Part shown: piece after piece, positions 18,827 through 27,658 of the stretch
Position numbering within the stretch: position 1 is the stretch's first letter
Layout: each line of letters begins with the position of its first letter
NCBI GenBank assembly: GCA_023428135.1
Contig: JAEYZG010000032.1
Span: forward strand, 124,001 to 188,000
DNA from: Bacteroidota bacterium
GTDB lineage: Bacteria > Bacteroidota > Bacteroidia > Cytophagales > Cytophagaceae
Reading direction: 5' to 3'
DNA length: 64,000 nt
Made by a program: the position numbers and the translations under genes
Notes under the pieces: model-generated
Told to the model about the DNA's origin: nothing
The model's database searches: none
Seen by the model: only the letters and a program-made list of their open reading frames with translations

Positions 18827-19204
18827 TTATTTAATTTCAACTTCAGCTCCAGCCTCTTCTAATTGTTTCTTTAGAGACTCAGCTTCTGCTTTAGGTAGAC
18901 CTTCTTTAACAGGTTTTGGAGTAGAATCAACTAGATCTTTAGCCTCTTTCAATCCAAGTCCAGTAAGATCTTTAACTAGTTTCACAACTGCAAGTTTAGC
19001 AGCTCCTGGATTTTTAAGAATTACATCGAAAGCTGTTTTTTCAGCAGGTGCTTCAGCAGCAGCTCCACCACCTCCAGCTACCATTACAGGAGCAGCAGCA
19101 GCAGGCTCGATACCGTATTCATCTTTCAGGATTTGCGCAAGTTCGTTAACTTCTTTAACAGTTAAATTTACAAGTTGCTCAGCGAATGCTTTTAAATCTG
19201 CCAT
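18827..19204 (-). CDS. rplL: 50S ribosomal protein L7/L12
   Basis: 125 aa. The N-terminal dimerisation helix (VNLTVKEVNELAQILKDEYG), an Ala/Gly-rich hinge (about 37-52) and the C-terminal globular domain (EKTAFDVILKNPGAAKLAVV, GLGLKEAKDLVDS) are typical. It binds to L10 as dimers and recruits translation factors such as EF-Tu, which is encoded upstream in the same cluster. It follows rplJ by 67 bp. Ala/Gly codon choice is noticeably more GC-rich and regular than in neighbouring non-ribosomal genes, as expected for high expression. Confidence 0.98.
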   Translation of the reverse strand: MADLKAFAEQLVNLTVKEVNELAQILKDEYGIEPAAAAPVMVAGGGGAAAEAPAEKTAFDVILKNPGAAKLAVVKLVKDLTGLGLKEAKDLVDSTPKPVKEGLPKAEAESLKKQLEEAGAEVEIK

Positions 19205-19271
19205 TTTATTATTTATTTAAAAATTACTAATTTGATTAATGTTTATTTTTTGTATAAAGTATTCTGAAATA

Positions 19272-19808
19272 TTACTCTGGTTTTTCAGAAAGAGTCTTAA
19301 CGATTCCAGCAAGTTTGTTTCCACCGCTTTGAAGAGCTGAAACAACGTTTTTAGCAGGAGATTGAAGTAATCCAATGATATCTCCAATAAGTTCGTTTTT
19401 AGATTTAAGATTGCTAAGAAGATCTAGAGTATCTTCACCGATAAACAATCCACCATCAATTGAGGCTCCTTTAAGAGTAGGTTTATTAAACCCTTTACCA
19501 CCTTCTTTATGATACTCTTTCAATAGTTTTGCTGGTGCATTTCCTGCATCTGCAAACAGGATTCCTGAGAAGCCTTTTAACACACCCTGGTTAAAAGGAG
19601 TATAGTCAGTATTAAGGTTTGCCAAAGCTTTCTTAATCAAAGAATTCTTTACAACTGTATATTCAATACCTCTTTTGAAACACAATTTTCTAAATTTATT
19701 AACCTGCTCAACAGAAAGACCTGAAGCATCGGTTATATAAAAGTAATTCTTCGAAGCAAATTTTTGGCTCAACTCTTCAATAATCTGAGCTTTTTGTTCT
19801 TTAGTCAT
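19272..19808 (-). CDS. rplJ: 50S ribosomal protein L10
   Basis: 178 aa. The N-terminal rRNA-binding half starts MTKEQKAQIIEELSQKFA, contains YTVVKNSLIKKALA and FSGILFAD, and ends in the helical L7/L12-anchoring tail. With L7/L12 it forms the ribosomal stalk. Only 4 bp separate it from rplA upstream, so there is no room there for a separate L10 autoregulatory leader; any control site must lie inside rplA or in the 67-bp gap before rplL. Confidence 0.97.
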   Translation of the reverse strand: MTKEQKAQIIEELSQKFASKNYFYITDASGLSVEQVNKFRKLCFKRGIEYTVVKNSLIKKALANLNTDYTPFNQGVLKGFSGILFADAGNAPAKLLKEYHKEGGKGFNKPTLKGASIDGGLFIGEDTLDLLSNLKSKNELIGDIIGLLQSPAKNVVSALQSGGNKLAGIVKTLSEKPE

Positions 19809-19812
19809 TTTC

Positions 19813-20511
19813 TTATATTCCTGAAATTGAACTCTTATCCACTGTAATACCAGGGCTCATTGTACTTGACAATGAAACACTCTTAATGTAGGTACCTTTA
19901 GCTGAAGCAGGCTTCAATTTTGAAATTACCTGAATTAGCTCATTGATATTATCCTGTATTTTGTCAGGAGAGAATGAAACTTTACCGATGCTGGTATGAA
20001 TAATTCCGTATTTGTCTACTTTGAAGTCGATTTTACCTTGTTTAATTTCTTTAACAGCTTTTCCAACTTCAAGCGTTACAGTTCCGGCTTTAGGGTTTGG
20101 CATTAAGCTTCTTGGACCAAGAATTCTACCTAATTTACCAACTTTAGCCATTACGGTTGGCATTGTAATGATTACGTCAATATCTAACCAACCTTGCTCA
20201 ATTTTAGCAATGTAATCATCAAGACCAACATGCTCAGCACCTGCATCTTTTGCTTCTTGAGCTTTATCAGGAGTGCAAAGTACTAGAACCCTAACATCTT
20301 TACCTGTACCATGAGGAAGAGCAACTACCCCTCTCACCATTTGATCAGCCTTTTTAGGATCAACACCTAATCTCACGTCGATATCAACCGAAGCATCAAA
20401 CTTTGTGAAAGTGATTTCTTTTAATAGATTAGCTGCGTCTGCAAGAGAATATTCCTGCTCAGGGTTATATTTAGCAATTACTTGCTTTTGTTTTTTTGTA
20501 AGTTTTCCCAT
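19813..20511 (-). CDS. rplA: 50S ribosomal protein L1
   Basis: 232 aa, full length. The family block GRILGPRSLMPNPKAGT is present together with LPHGTGKDVRVLVL and the C-terminal GTYIKSVSLSSTMSPGI. It binds 23S rRNA at the L1 stalk and in many bacteria represses translation of its own rplK-rplA mRNA. The gene follows rplK by 12 bp. Confidence 0.98.
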   Translation of the reverse strand: MGKLTKKQKQVIAKYNPEQEYSLADAANLLKEITFTKFDASVDIDVRLGVDPKKADQMVRGVVALPHGTGKDVRVLVLCTPDKAQEAKDAGAEHVGLDDYIAKIEQGWLDIDVIITMPTVMAKVGKLGRILGPRSLMPNPKAGTVTLEVGKAVKEIKQGKIDFKVDKYGIIHTSIGKVSFSPDKIQDNINELIQVISKLKPASAKGTYIKSVSLSSTMSPGITVDKSSISGI

Positions 20512-20523
20512 GTCAATTTCCTA

Positions 20524-20967
20524 TTAAGATTCCCAAGGAGCTTTACCCGTAATTGTTATACCCAAACTTCTCGCAGTTCCAGCAATCATCTTAATCGCCG
20601 AATCAATCTTAGAACAATTTAAGTCTGGCAATTTAGTTTCAGCGATAGTTTTAACCTGATCCCAGGTAACTGATCCTACTTTATTTCTATTAGGTTCTGC
20701 CGATCCTTTTTTTGCTTTTGCTGCTTCCATTAAAAGTATTGGAGCAGGAGGAGTTTTAATAACAAAGTCAAAAGATTTGTCTTTGTACATTGTTATTAAC
20801 ACTGGTAATAAAACACCTGGTTTATCTTGTGTTCTAGCATTGAACTGCTTACAGAACTCCATGATATTCAAACCTTTACTACCCAATGCTGGACCGATTG
20901 GAGGAGATGGATTTGCGGCTCCGCCCTTTACCTGCAATTTCAGATATCCGCCTATTTCTTTTGCCAT
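20524..20967 (-). CDS. rplK: 50S ribosomal protein L11
   Basis: 147 aa. Typical sequence: YLKLQVKGGAANPSPPIGPA with the proline-rich turn, GLNIMEFCKQFNARTQ, and the C-terminal RNA-binding domain ending in GTARSLGITITG. It forms the GTPase-associated centre with 23S rRNA. It starts 1 bp after the nusG stop codon, so the two are tightly coupled. Confidence 0.98.
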   Translation of the reverse strand: MAKEIGGYLKLQVKGGAANPSPPIGPALGSKGLNIMEFCKQFNARTQDKPGVLLPVLITMYKDKSFDFVIKTPPAPILLMEAAKAKKGSAEPNRNKVGSVTWDQVKTIAETKLPDLNCSKIDSAIKMIAGTARSLGITITGKAPWES

Positions 20968-20968
20968 T

Positions 20969-21529
20969 TTACTGAACTTTTTCTACTTGCATATAATTCA
21001 ACTCAACAGGTGTATTTCTTCCGAAAATTTTCACCATAACATTGAGTTTCTTTCTTTCTTCAAATACTTCTTCAACAGAACCGGTAAATCCATTGAATGG
21101 ACCATCCATTACTTTTACCAATTCTCCTACTATAAAAGGAGTTTCTAATTTCTCTTCTCTTTCATCAACCTGATCTACTTTTCCTAGAATCCTGTTAACT
21201 TCAGATTGTCTTAATGGTACAGGCTTTTTGGAAGCTACACCTGTCTCACTAGCTCCAAGAAATCCAATAACTCCAGGAATGCTTGTAATAATGTGGGCTG
21301 CTTCTCCGTGATTTATATCTGCTTGAATTAGTACATATCCGGGGAAAAAATTTCTTTCTCGTACTCTCTTTTTCCCATTCCTCATTTCATATACCTTTTC
21401 TGAAGGAATCAAAACCTGAGGAACAAATTCTTGGAGATTCTGTCTTACGATTTCGTTTTCAAGATAGCTTTTTACTTTCTTCTCCTGACCACTTACCGCT
21501 CTGACAACATACCATTGTAATTGACTCAT
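20969..21529 (-). CDS. nusG: transcription termination/antitermination protein NusG
   Basis: 186 aa. The NGN domain (about 1-115) starts WYVVRAVSGQEKKVKSYLE and contains RERNFFPGYVLIQ; the KOW domain (about 128-180) contains VGELVKVMDGPFNGFTGSVE. It binds the RNA polymerase clamp and links transcription to ribosomes or Rho. The start is confirmed by a strong AAAGGAGG sequence 9 nt upstream, rare in this phylum. It lies 15 bp after secE. Confidence 0.98.
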   Translation of the reverse strand: MSQLQWYVVRAVSGQEKKVKSYLENEIVRQNLQEFVPQVLIPSEKVYEMRNGKKRVRERNFFPGYVLIQADINHGEAAHIITSIPGVIGFLGASETGVASKKPVPLRQSEVNRILGKVDQVDEREEKLETPFIVGELVKVMDGPFNGFTGSVEEVFEERKKLNVMVKIFGRNTPVELNYMQVEKVQ

Positions 21530-21544
21530 CGATGTATCCTCCTT

Positions 21545-21736
21545 TTAGAAATTTTCGTAAATGAAGGACATACCGTTTTTAAATAAATAATCGATAACCC
21601 CGATTATTAGTGCAAAAATGATAGAAGCAACCAGAACAAGCACAGTACTCCCTTGAAGTTCACTGAACTTCGGCCAGGAAACTCTACTTCTGATCTCTTC
21701 AACTGACTCTTTTAGAAAATCTATTACCTTTTTCAT
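21545..21736 (-). CDS. secE: preprotein translocase subunit SecE
   Basis: 63 aa, the short single-helix form. An amphipathic N-terminal helix (VIDFLKESVEEIRSRVSWPK) carries the conserved RVSWP, followed by one membrane helix (about 30-52). It clamps SecY in the inner-membrane Sec translocon. It lies between tRNA-Trp (20 bp upstream) and nusG, the standard order. Confidence 0.96.
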   Translation of the reverse strand: MKKVIDFLKESVEEIRSRVSWPKFSELQGSTVLVLVASIIFALIIGVIDYLFKNGMSFIYENF

Positions 21737-21756
21737 TTTTGACTTATTTTCCTGTG

Positions 21757-21827
21757 CACGGGTGGAGAGATTCGAACTCCCATCAACGGTTTTGGAGACC
21801 GCTATTCTACCCTTGAACTACACCCGT
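21757..21827 (-). tRNA. trnW: tRNA-Trp (anticodon CCA)
   Basis: Cloverleaf on the minus strand: acceptor ACGGGTG pairs with CACCCGT, D arm with AGTTCAAGGGTAGAA, anticodon loop CTCCAAA giving CCA, T arm GGGAGTTCGAATCTCTC. The discriminator base is G; the full CCA tail is not encoded. It sits between tuf and secE, an arrangement seen in many bacteria. Confidence 0.96.
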
Positions 21828-21885
21828 TTAACTACACACCCCTGAAAAGGGAGTGCAAAGTTAGACAATATCTTATAAATAAACA

Positions 21886-21920
21886 AGTGCGTTCTCGAAA
21901 ATAATTTTCAAAAACGCACT
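21886..21920 (-). terminator. hairpin downstream of tuf
   Basis: An 8-bp outer stem (21886-21893 and 21913-21920) and a 6-bp inner stem (21897-21902 and 21904-21909). On the minus strand a T-rich tract follows. It starts 18 bp after the tuf stop codon and is a probable partial terminator before tRNA-Trp and secE. Confidence 0.6.
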
Positions 21921-21937
21921 CTTATTTATTTTTCTAC

Positions 21938-23125
21938 TTATTTTAAAATTTCGGTTACCTGACCAGCACCTACTGTTCTACCACCTTCTCTGATCGCAAA
22001 TCTTAATCCTTTCTCCATCGCAACAGAGTTGATTAGTTTTACAGTGATTGTGATATTGTCACCAGGCATAACCATTTCAGTTCCTTCAGGAAGGATGATT
22101 TCGCCAGTAACATCAGTTGTTCTCATATAGAACTGAGGTCTGTATTTGTTGAAGAATGGAGTATGTCTTCCACCTTCTTCTTTTGAAAGAACGTAAATCT
22201 CAGCTTTGAATTCTACGTGAGGAGTTACAGAACCTGGCTTACAGATTACCATTCCTCTTCTGATCTGATCTTTCTCAATACCTCTTAGAAGTAGACCAAC
22301 GTTATCACCCGCTTCTCCTCTGTCAAGGATTTTTCTGAACATTTCAACTCCAGTAACTGTAGACTTAAGGTTTTCAGCGCCCATTCCAAGAATATCAACT
22401 TGCTCTCCAGAGTTAATAACACCTCTTTCAATTCTACCTGTAGCAACAGTACCTCTACCTGTGATAGAGAAAACGTCTTCAACAGGCATCAAGAAAGGAA
22501 GCTCTGTCATACGAGGAGGAATTGGAATATCATTATCCACCGCATTCATTAACTCTTCGATCGTAGCTACCCATTTAGCATCTCCGTTCAATCCACCAAG
22601 AGCAGAACCTCTGATAATAGAGATTGTGTCGCCAGGGAATTCATAGAAGCTAAGTAGTTCTCTAACTTCCATCTCAACTAAATCAAGAAGTTCCGGATCA
22701 TCAACTAAGTCAACTTTGTTCATGAAAACAACTAGAGCAGGAACACCTACCTGACGAGCTAGAAGAATATGCTCTCTAGTTTGAGGCATTGGTCCGTCAG
22801 TAGCAGCAACCACAAGGATAGCACCGTCCATCTGGGCAGCACCAGTAACCATGTTTTTCACATAGTCAGCGTGACCTGGACAGTCAACGTGTGCATAGTG
22901 TCTGTTAGCTGTAGCATACTCCACGTGAGAAGTATTGATAGTAATACCTCTTTCTTTTTCTTCAGGAGCGTTGTCAATAGTAGAGAAATCTCTTTTCTCT
23001 GCTAGACCTTTCTCTGACAATACTTTAGTGATTGCGGCAGTCAAAGTTGTTTTACCGTGGTCTACGTGACCTATAGTACCTATATTCACGTGAGGTTTGG
23101 AACGGTCAAAAGTTTCTTTAGCCAT
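21938..23125 (-). CDS. tuf: elongation factor Tu
   Basis: 395 aa. The P-loop GHVDHGKTTLT, the switch II DCPGHADYVKNM, the guanine motif NKVD and the domain 2/3 blocks (GRGTVATGRIERG, GGRHTPFFNKYRPQFYMRTTDVTG) are all canonical. It delivers aminoacyl-tRNA to the ribosome. It is the first protein gene after three tRNA genes (Tyr, Gly, Thr), from which I infer a common transcript. The codon use is strongly biased, as expected for a very highly expressed gene. Confidence 0.99.
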   Translation of the reverse strand: MAKETFDRSKPHVNIGTIGHVDHGKTTLTAAITKVLSEKGLAEKRDFSTIDNAPEEKERGITINTSHVEYATANRHYAHVDCPGHADYVKNMVTGAAQMDGAILVVAATDGPMPQTREHILLARQVGVPALVVFMNKVDLVDDPELLDLVEMEVRELLSFYEFPGDTISIIRGSALGGLNGDAKWVATIEELMNAVDNDIPIPPRMTELPFLMPVEDVFSITGRGTVATGRIERGVINSGEQVDILGMGAENLKSTVTGVEMFRKILDRGEAGDNVGLLLRGIEKDQIRRGMVICKPGSVTPHVEFKAEIYVLSKEEGGRHTPFFNKYRPQFYMRTTDVTGEIILPEGTEMVMPGDNITITVKLINSVAMEKGLRFAIREGGRTVGAGQVTEILK

Positions 23126-23234
23126 ATTTGAAAATCCTCGGTTTTATTGTTAATTTATAATTTTATAATTATTTTAAATGCGATAAAGGAATTTGCAATC
23201 TTAAGCTGACTTGCTCTAGAGTTTGAATTTTATG

Positions 23235-23306
23235 AGCCAGTGACGGGAATTGAACCCGTGACCCCTTCCTTACCAAGGAAGTACTCTACCCCTGAGCTAC
23301 ACCGGC
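23235..23306 (-). tRNA. trnT: tRNA-Thr (anticodon GGT)
   Basis: Minus strand. Acceptor GCCGGTG pairs with CACTGGC (one G-U), D arm AGCTCAGGGGTAGAG, anticodon loop TTGGTAA giving GGT, T arm CGGGTTCAATTCCCG. Discriminator T, CCA not fully encoded. 109 bp upstream of tuf. Confidence 0.95.
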
Positions 23307-23340
23307 TTAAGAGCACCTCTCCAGGAAGCTCAAAAAATTG

Positions 23341-23413
23341 AGCGGGAGACGAGGCTCGAACCCGCGACCTACAGCTTGGAAGGCTGTCGCTCTACCAACT
23401 GAGCTACTCCCGC
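23341..23413 (-). tRNA. trnG: tRNA-Gly (anticodon TCC)
   Basis: Minus strand. Acceptor GCGGGAG pairs with CTCCCGC, D arm AGCTCAGTTGGTAGAGC, anticodon loop CTTCCAA giving TCC, T arm CGGGTTCGAGCCTCG region. Discriminator T. Lies between tRNA-Tyr and tRNA-Thr. Confidence 0.95.
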
Positions 23414-23534
23414 TTTTAATTAATTTGGCTAGTCTGAGATTTTTCCTTCTCAGAATCGAAATTGGTCCGCAAAGTAAACAAACCATTTTCAATTCCCCAA
23501 TTTTTCTCGAAACTATTTTTTATAAAATATATTG

Positions 23535-23617
23535 TGGGGAGAGAAGGATTCGAACCTTCGAAGTCAGATGACGACAGATTTACAGTCTGTTCCAGTTGGC
23601 CACTTTGGTATCTCCCC
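23535..23617 (-). tRNA. trnY: tRNA-Tyr (anticodon GTA)
   Basis: Minus strand, 83 nt with the long variable arm of class II tRNAs. Acceptor GGGGAGA pairs with TCTCCCC, anticodon loop CTGTAAA giving GTA, T arm AAGGTTCGAATCCTT. It is the first gene of the tRNA-tuf transcript, about 68 bp downstream of the -7 box of a consensus promoter. Confidence 0.95.
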
Positions 23618-23684
23618 AAACTTTTCTTGAAAACTTCCTTTTCAATCCAACCCTTTAAAGCTGCTGCTTTAAAAAATTGAGCTG

Positions 23685-23715
23685 CAAAAATAGGTGCTTT
23701 TTTATTTAAGTCAAA
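23685..23715 (-). promoter_or_regulatory. consensus Bacteroidota sigma-A promoter for the tRNA-tuf-secE-rpo cluster
   Basis: On the minus strand, TTTG (23715-23712), a 19-nt spacer, then TATTTTTG (23692-23685). This matches the known Bacteroidota consensus TTTG-N19-21-TAnnTTTG exactly. Transcription would start near 23678 and enter tRNA-Tyr at 23617. The sequence further upstream is very AT-rich (long A/T runs at 23701-23790), consistent with an UP-like element of a strong stable-RNA promoter. Confidence 0.75.
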
Positions 23716-23808
23716 CTTTAGTGCCTATTTTTATTATATTTTTTTTAAATTTTTTTTTAAAAGCTAATAGTCAACTACTTATACTAGCATATTTTTTACC
23801 GCAAAATT

Positions 23809-26310
23809 CTATTTTAGCATTTGCAGATAATAATTTGCAGCATTTCTGACTACTTCATGCTTATTTGTTTCAGATATTTTCTTTAACAATTCCTTCCCTT
23901 CATTCTTTTCAGCTTCCGGAAGTATCGCAAGATATTGGCTAAAATAACTCAATAATGCATAAGTTCTCCGATCTTCTGATGTTTGCATATTCTTCTTAAA
24001 CCATAAGAATTTTGCTGTATCTTTCGCAGTAATAAAATAATTAGCTAAAGGAATGATTATGTTAATATTGTCAATAGACTCAAATTCAGGAATCCTTTTT
24101 TCAATATTTGGATCTTTTGCTTTTAACAAACTGGAGAGCGAGGCTCCAACAACTGAATAAGCCTTTTCATCAAGTCCCTTATAATAAAGATCCACAAATC
24201 TCTTATTATCATAAGAAGACAATAAATAAATAGCCTGTGCCCGAACTGCAGGCTTAGTATCAGACGATGCTATTCTTTCAAGGTCAGGTATATAATTTTC
24301 AATATTTGGAATAACATATCTGGTGAACTGGTCCAAAGCATAATCTCTTATTCCCCAGAATCGATCATTTAGTGCCCCTTTTAAAAGACTCTCAAACTCC
24401 TTAGTTTTGAATTTTCCCTGAGCTAATTCCTGATTTTCAGCTTTACTCAGATCAAAATAAGCCACCAAGGCATCTTTTCTTCCAAAATACCCCTCAGAAT
24501 TTTTGAACTGGAAAATAAGCTCTTCATCTGTTTTTTCATGGGACTTCTTAGATAAGACTTCATTATCAGGATCAAAATGTACAAGATTAGGCTGAGCAGG
24601 GCAAGGCAGAGAAAAGTCCTGCTTTGCTTTTGTAAGTTCAAGATGATAGGTATTTTTCATTCCATTTACCCAAACATCAAGCTTAAATGGTATCCTATAA
24701 ATTGGAGTTCGCAACGTATCTTGCTGTTGTTCTACAGTTAAATTCAACATACCGCTGCTATAATGACTTTCAATTTTAAGATTAGGATGACCCGGAGCTA
24801 AAAACCACTGATTAAAAAACCAATTCATATCAGTACCGGTAACTTCCTCAAATGCAAGCCTCAAGTCGTGAATTTCTGCAGGTTTAAACTGGTTTCGTTT
24901 TAGATACAAACTCAAAGCTTCGAAAAAGGCAGAATCCCCAACAACCGTTCTCAGGGTATGTAAAACTCTTCCTCCTTTATTATAGCTATGCCTGTCAAAC
25001 ATATCCTCCCTATTGTGAAAATGAAATCTGATTAAAGGTTCCTGTTTGTGATTTGCTTCATCAAAGTATTGCTTTTCTTCTGTTTCTGCATGCTGATCTG
25101 CCTCATCCTTTCCATATTTATGATTCAGCCACAGATATTCGGAATAATTTGCAAATGATTCATTTAATGGTAAATTAGCCCAGGATTCGGCAGTAACTAA
25201 GTCGCCAAACCAATGGTGAAAAAGTTCATGAGCAATAATTGGATCCCAGCTTTCGTCGAGCAATTCTCTATCATCAGATTGGAGGGCTTCCATAAAAACG
25301 GATGCAGAAGTATTTTCCATAGCACCTGATACAAAATCCCTTACTACAACCTGTGAATATTTATCCCAAGGATATTTATATTTTAACAATGAGGAGAAAA
25401 AAGCAATCATTTCTGGTGTATTCCCGAAAATAGATTTGGCATATTTCCCATACTGGGGTTCTACATAATAATTGACTTTAAAATCATCCCAATCGAATCG
25501 TGTATCGGTCATTTGGTCTTCAATGATTGAATATTTTCCTATTGCCATCATAAAAAGGTATGGTGAATGAGGAAGATCCTGTTTCCAATAGTATGTATTG
25601 GTTCCATCTTTATTGGATTTTTGATAAACCAGCTCCCCGTTAGAAAGAACACTAAAGGCTGAGTCAACTGTAATCAACATCTCCTGAGTAGTCTTTTCAT
25701 TTGGAGAATCAATGGTAGGGAACCAGCAAGAATTGGCTTCAGTTTCACCTTGCGTCCATATCTGAACAGGCTTTTGCGGGTCTTTTCCATCAGCGTTTAT
25801 AAAATACAACCCTCGATCATCAGTGATTGCTTCACTACCGCCCTTTTTAATCTCATTTGGCTTCGCAGTGTATTTTATTCGGATCAGAAAAGTATCTTTA
25901 CTTTGATAAACCTTATCAAGAGTAATATCAAGCTTTTCTTTATTATACAAATATTTTAGCGGAATTGCTTTTGGAGTTACCATTTCTACAGAATGTATGT
26001 CCATTCCCTTTGCATCCAGATCCAGTCTGTTTTGAGGATAAAAAAGAGGTTTAAAAGTTAAATAGGCAACACCATTAAGATATTGGTTCTTCAAGTCGAA
26101 TGAAACTTCCAACTTAGTATGAAGCAAGTCTACAGGTCTTGTGCGTGAAGGCTGATAAGGACCTTTACTTGTCTTAAAAGAAGGAACACTTTTTTTCTCC
26201 TTTTCAGCTACCTGTAAAGTTTTATCACTTTTTTTCAATGATTTACAAGAAAATAATAGCAGCAAGAGGGGTATCAGAAGTAACCGCCCTGTTGAAACAG
26301 AAAAACTCAT
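23809..26310 (-). CDS. M1 family zinc aminopeptidase, lipoprotein
   Basis: 833 aa. A lipoprotein signal (LLLIPLLLLLFSC, lipidated Cys at about 22) is followed by the M1 N-terminal beta domain, the exopeptidase motif GAMEN, and the zinc site HELFHH (His361, Glu362, His365) with the third ligand Glu384 in NESFA. The C-terminal half (about 600-833) is an alpha-helical HEAT-like repeat domain, as in other M1 enzymes. It removes N-terminal residues from peptides, probably at the periplasmic face or surface. It is monocistronic, with a divergent BCCP gene 54 bp away. Confidence 0.93.
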   Translation of the reverse strand: MSFSVSTGRLLLIPLLLLLFSCKSLKKSDKTLQVAEKEKKSVPSFKTSKGPYQPSRTRPVDLLHTKLEVSFDLKNQYLNGVAYLTFKPLFYPQNRLDLDAKGMDIHSVEMVTPKAIPLKYLYNKEKLDITLDKVYQSKDTFLIRIKYTAKPNEIKKGGSEAITDDRGLYFINADGKDPQKPVQIWTQGETEANSCWFPTIDSPNEKTTQEMLITVDSAFSVLSNGELVYQKSNKDGTNTYYWKQDLPHSPYLFMMAIGKYSIIEDQMTDTRFDWDDFKVNYYVEPQYGKYAKSIFGNTPEMIAFFSSLLKYKYPWDKYSQVVVRDFVSGAMENTSASVFMEALQSDDRELLDESWDPIIAHELFHHWFGDLVTAESWANLPLNESFANYSEYLWLNHKYGKDEADQHAETEEKQYFDEANHKQEPLIRFHFHNREDMFDRHSYNKGGRVLHTLRTVVGDSAFFEALSLYLKRNQFKPAEIHDLRLAFEEVTGTDMNWFFNQWFLAPGHPNLKIESHYSSGMLNLTVEQQQDTLRTPIYRIPFKLDVWVNGMKNTYHLELTKAKQDFSLPCPAQPNLVHFDPDNEVLSKKSHEKTDEELIFQFKNSEGYFGRKDALVAYFDLSKAENQELAQGKFKTKEFESLLKGALNDRFWGIRDYALDQFTRYVIPNIENYIPDLERIASSDTKPAVRAQAIYLLSSYDNKRFVDLYYKGLDEKAYSVVGASLSSLLKAKDPNIEKRIPEFESIDNINIIIPLANYFITAKDTAKFLWFKKNMQTSEDRRTYALLSYFSQYLAILPEAEKNEGKELLKKISETNKHEVVRNAANYYLQMLK

Positions 26311-26364
26311 ACTCAGTTGTTTTTTGATTGATTTAATTATATTTAAGAACGAAATAATGTTGAA

Positions 26365-26865
26365 ATGTTAAAAATAAAAACTAGTAATCAAAATTTTATT
26401 GAGTTTCAAAAAGAAGGTGACAGGCTTATTCTTAATGGAAGTCCTTTAAACTGGGACATTTCCGAATTGGCTCATCAAAAATCTTATCATATCATAAGAG
26501 AAAACAAAAGCTATTCTGTGGAAGTATTAAAATTCGACAGAGAGCAAAAGATTCTCTATTTAAGAATAAATGACAAGGAACTTCAGATTACGATCCAGGA
26601 TACCAGAGATCTAATGCTAGAAAAACTTGGAGTCAGTAATAAGAGGTCTGAAACTCTCAATGACATAAAAGCACCAATGCCAGGAAAAGTTTTAGAGATA
26701 AAGGTAAAAGAAGGTCAAACCATTGAGAAAGGAGAACCGGTATTGATCCTTGAAGCAATGAAGATGGAAAATCTGATTAAATCTCCAGGAGCCGGTGTTA
26801 TTAAAAGTATCCAGATAAAGGAAGGACAGAGTGTCGAAAAAAATCAGGTACTGATCAGGTTATAA
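26365..26865 (+). CDS. biotin/lipoyl carrier protein (acyl-CoA carboxylase BCCP-like)
   Basis: 166 aa. Residues about 92-166 form a biotinyl domain (IKAPMPGKVLEIKVKEGQ) with the biotinylation motif EAMKMEN, target Lys133. The N-terminal 90 residues are a beta-rich domain resembling the N-terminal part of the carrier subunits or alpha-chain linkers of propionyl/pyruvate-type carboxylases. No carboxylase or biotin carboxylase gene is adjacent, so the partner is unknown; it is more like the carrier of an acyl-CoA (propionyl) carboxylase than accB of fatty acid synthesis. pyrH follows 59 bp later. Confidence 0.85.
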   Translation: MLKIKTSNQNFIEFQKEGDRLILNGSPLNWDISELAHQKSYHIIRENKSYSVEVLKFDREQKILYLRINDKELQITIQDTRDLMLEKLGVSNKRSETLNDIKAPMPGKVLEIKVKEGQTIEKGEPVLILEAMKMENLIKSPGAGVIKSIQIKEGQSVEKNQVLIRL

Positions 26866-26896
26866 TTTAATTATTAGATAATCATTATTATATTTG
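26866..26896 (+). promoter_or_regulatory. candidate promoter of pyrH-frr
   Basis: A good -7 element TATATTTG at 26889-26896 and a weaker -33 element TTTA at 26866-26869, spacing 19. The predicted start is about 20 bp before the pyrH ATG. It would uncouple pyrH-frr from the BCCP gene. Confidence 0.45.
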
Positions 26897-26924
26897 CCAA
26901 GTTTGCGGTAAAATATCTTCTGAA

Positions 26925-27632
26925 ATGAAATACAAAAGAATTCTTTTAAAACTAAGTGGAGAAGCATTAATGGGAAATCAAAAGTACGGTATAGATCCGG
27001 AAGTTCTCATGAGATATGCAAAAGAAATAAAGGCTGTAAGTGATAAAGGTGTTCAGCTGGCAATCGTTATCGGAGGAGGCAATATCTACAGAGGTGTTGA
27101 AGCTGCGGCTACAGGAATAGACAGAGTTCAGGGCGATTATATGGGGATGCTTGCAACAGTGATAAATGCAATGGCACTTCAAAGCGCATTGGAAAATGTC
27201 GGTCTTTATACAAGATTAATGTCAGGAATCAAGATAGAACAAGTTTGTGAACAGTTTATAAGAAGGAGAGCAGTAAGACATCTTGAGAAAGGTCGAATTG
27301 TAATTTTCGGAGCAGGCACAGGAAACCCTTATTTCACAACAGATTCCGCAGCTAGCTTAAGAGCTATAGAAATAGAAGCTCAGGCTGTTCTTAAAGGAAC
27401 GAGAGTGGACGGAATTTATTCATCAGATCCGGAAAAAGATCCTACAGCAACAAGATTCTCCAATATTTCATTTAAGGAAGTATATCAAAAAGGCCTTCAG
27501 ATCATGGATATGACAGCCTTCACCCTTTGCAAAGAAAATGGTTTACCAATTATCGTATTTGATATGAATAAGCCTGGCAACCTTCTGAAAATTGCAGAAG
27601 GTGAAGATGTCGGTACACTGGTAACAATGTAA
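26925..27632 (+). CDS. pyrH: UMP kinase
   Basis: 235 aa, the usual length of the bacterial hexameric UMP kinase of the amino acid kinase fold. It starts KRILLKLSGEALMG, has the IVIGGGNIYRG glycine loop, GTGNPYFTTDSAA and KGTRVDGIYSSDPEKDP. It phosphorylates UMP to UDP with ATP in the cytoplasm. frr follows after 26 bp, the common pyrH-frr pair. Confidence 0.98.
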   Translation: MKYKRILLKLSGEALMGNQKYGIDPEVLMRYAKEIKAVSDKGVQLAIVIGGGNIYRGVEAAATGIDRVQGDYMGMLATVINAMALQSALENVGLYTRLMSGIKIEQVCEQFIRRRAVRHLEKGRIVIFGAGTGNPYFTTDSAASLRAIEIEAQAVLKGTRVDGIYSSDPEKDPTATRFSNISFKEVYQKGLQIMDMTAFTLCKENGLPIIVFDMNKPGNLLKIAEGEDVGTLVTM

Positions 27633-27658
27633 TTTTATTATATAACTTATTTTTCCAA

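Noticed and set aside
18789..19220. A 143-codon plus-strand frame opposite rplL
   Set aside because: Ser/Ala-rich product mirrors the Ala/Glu/Lys-rich L7/L12 sequence; shadow only.
23307..23680. Several short frames over the tRNA genes
   Set aside because: They read through tRNA-Gly and tRNA-Tyr, which are confirmed by cloverleaf pairing.
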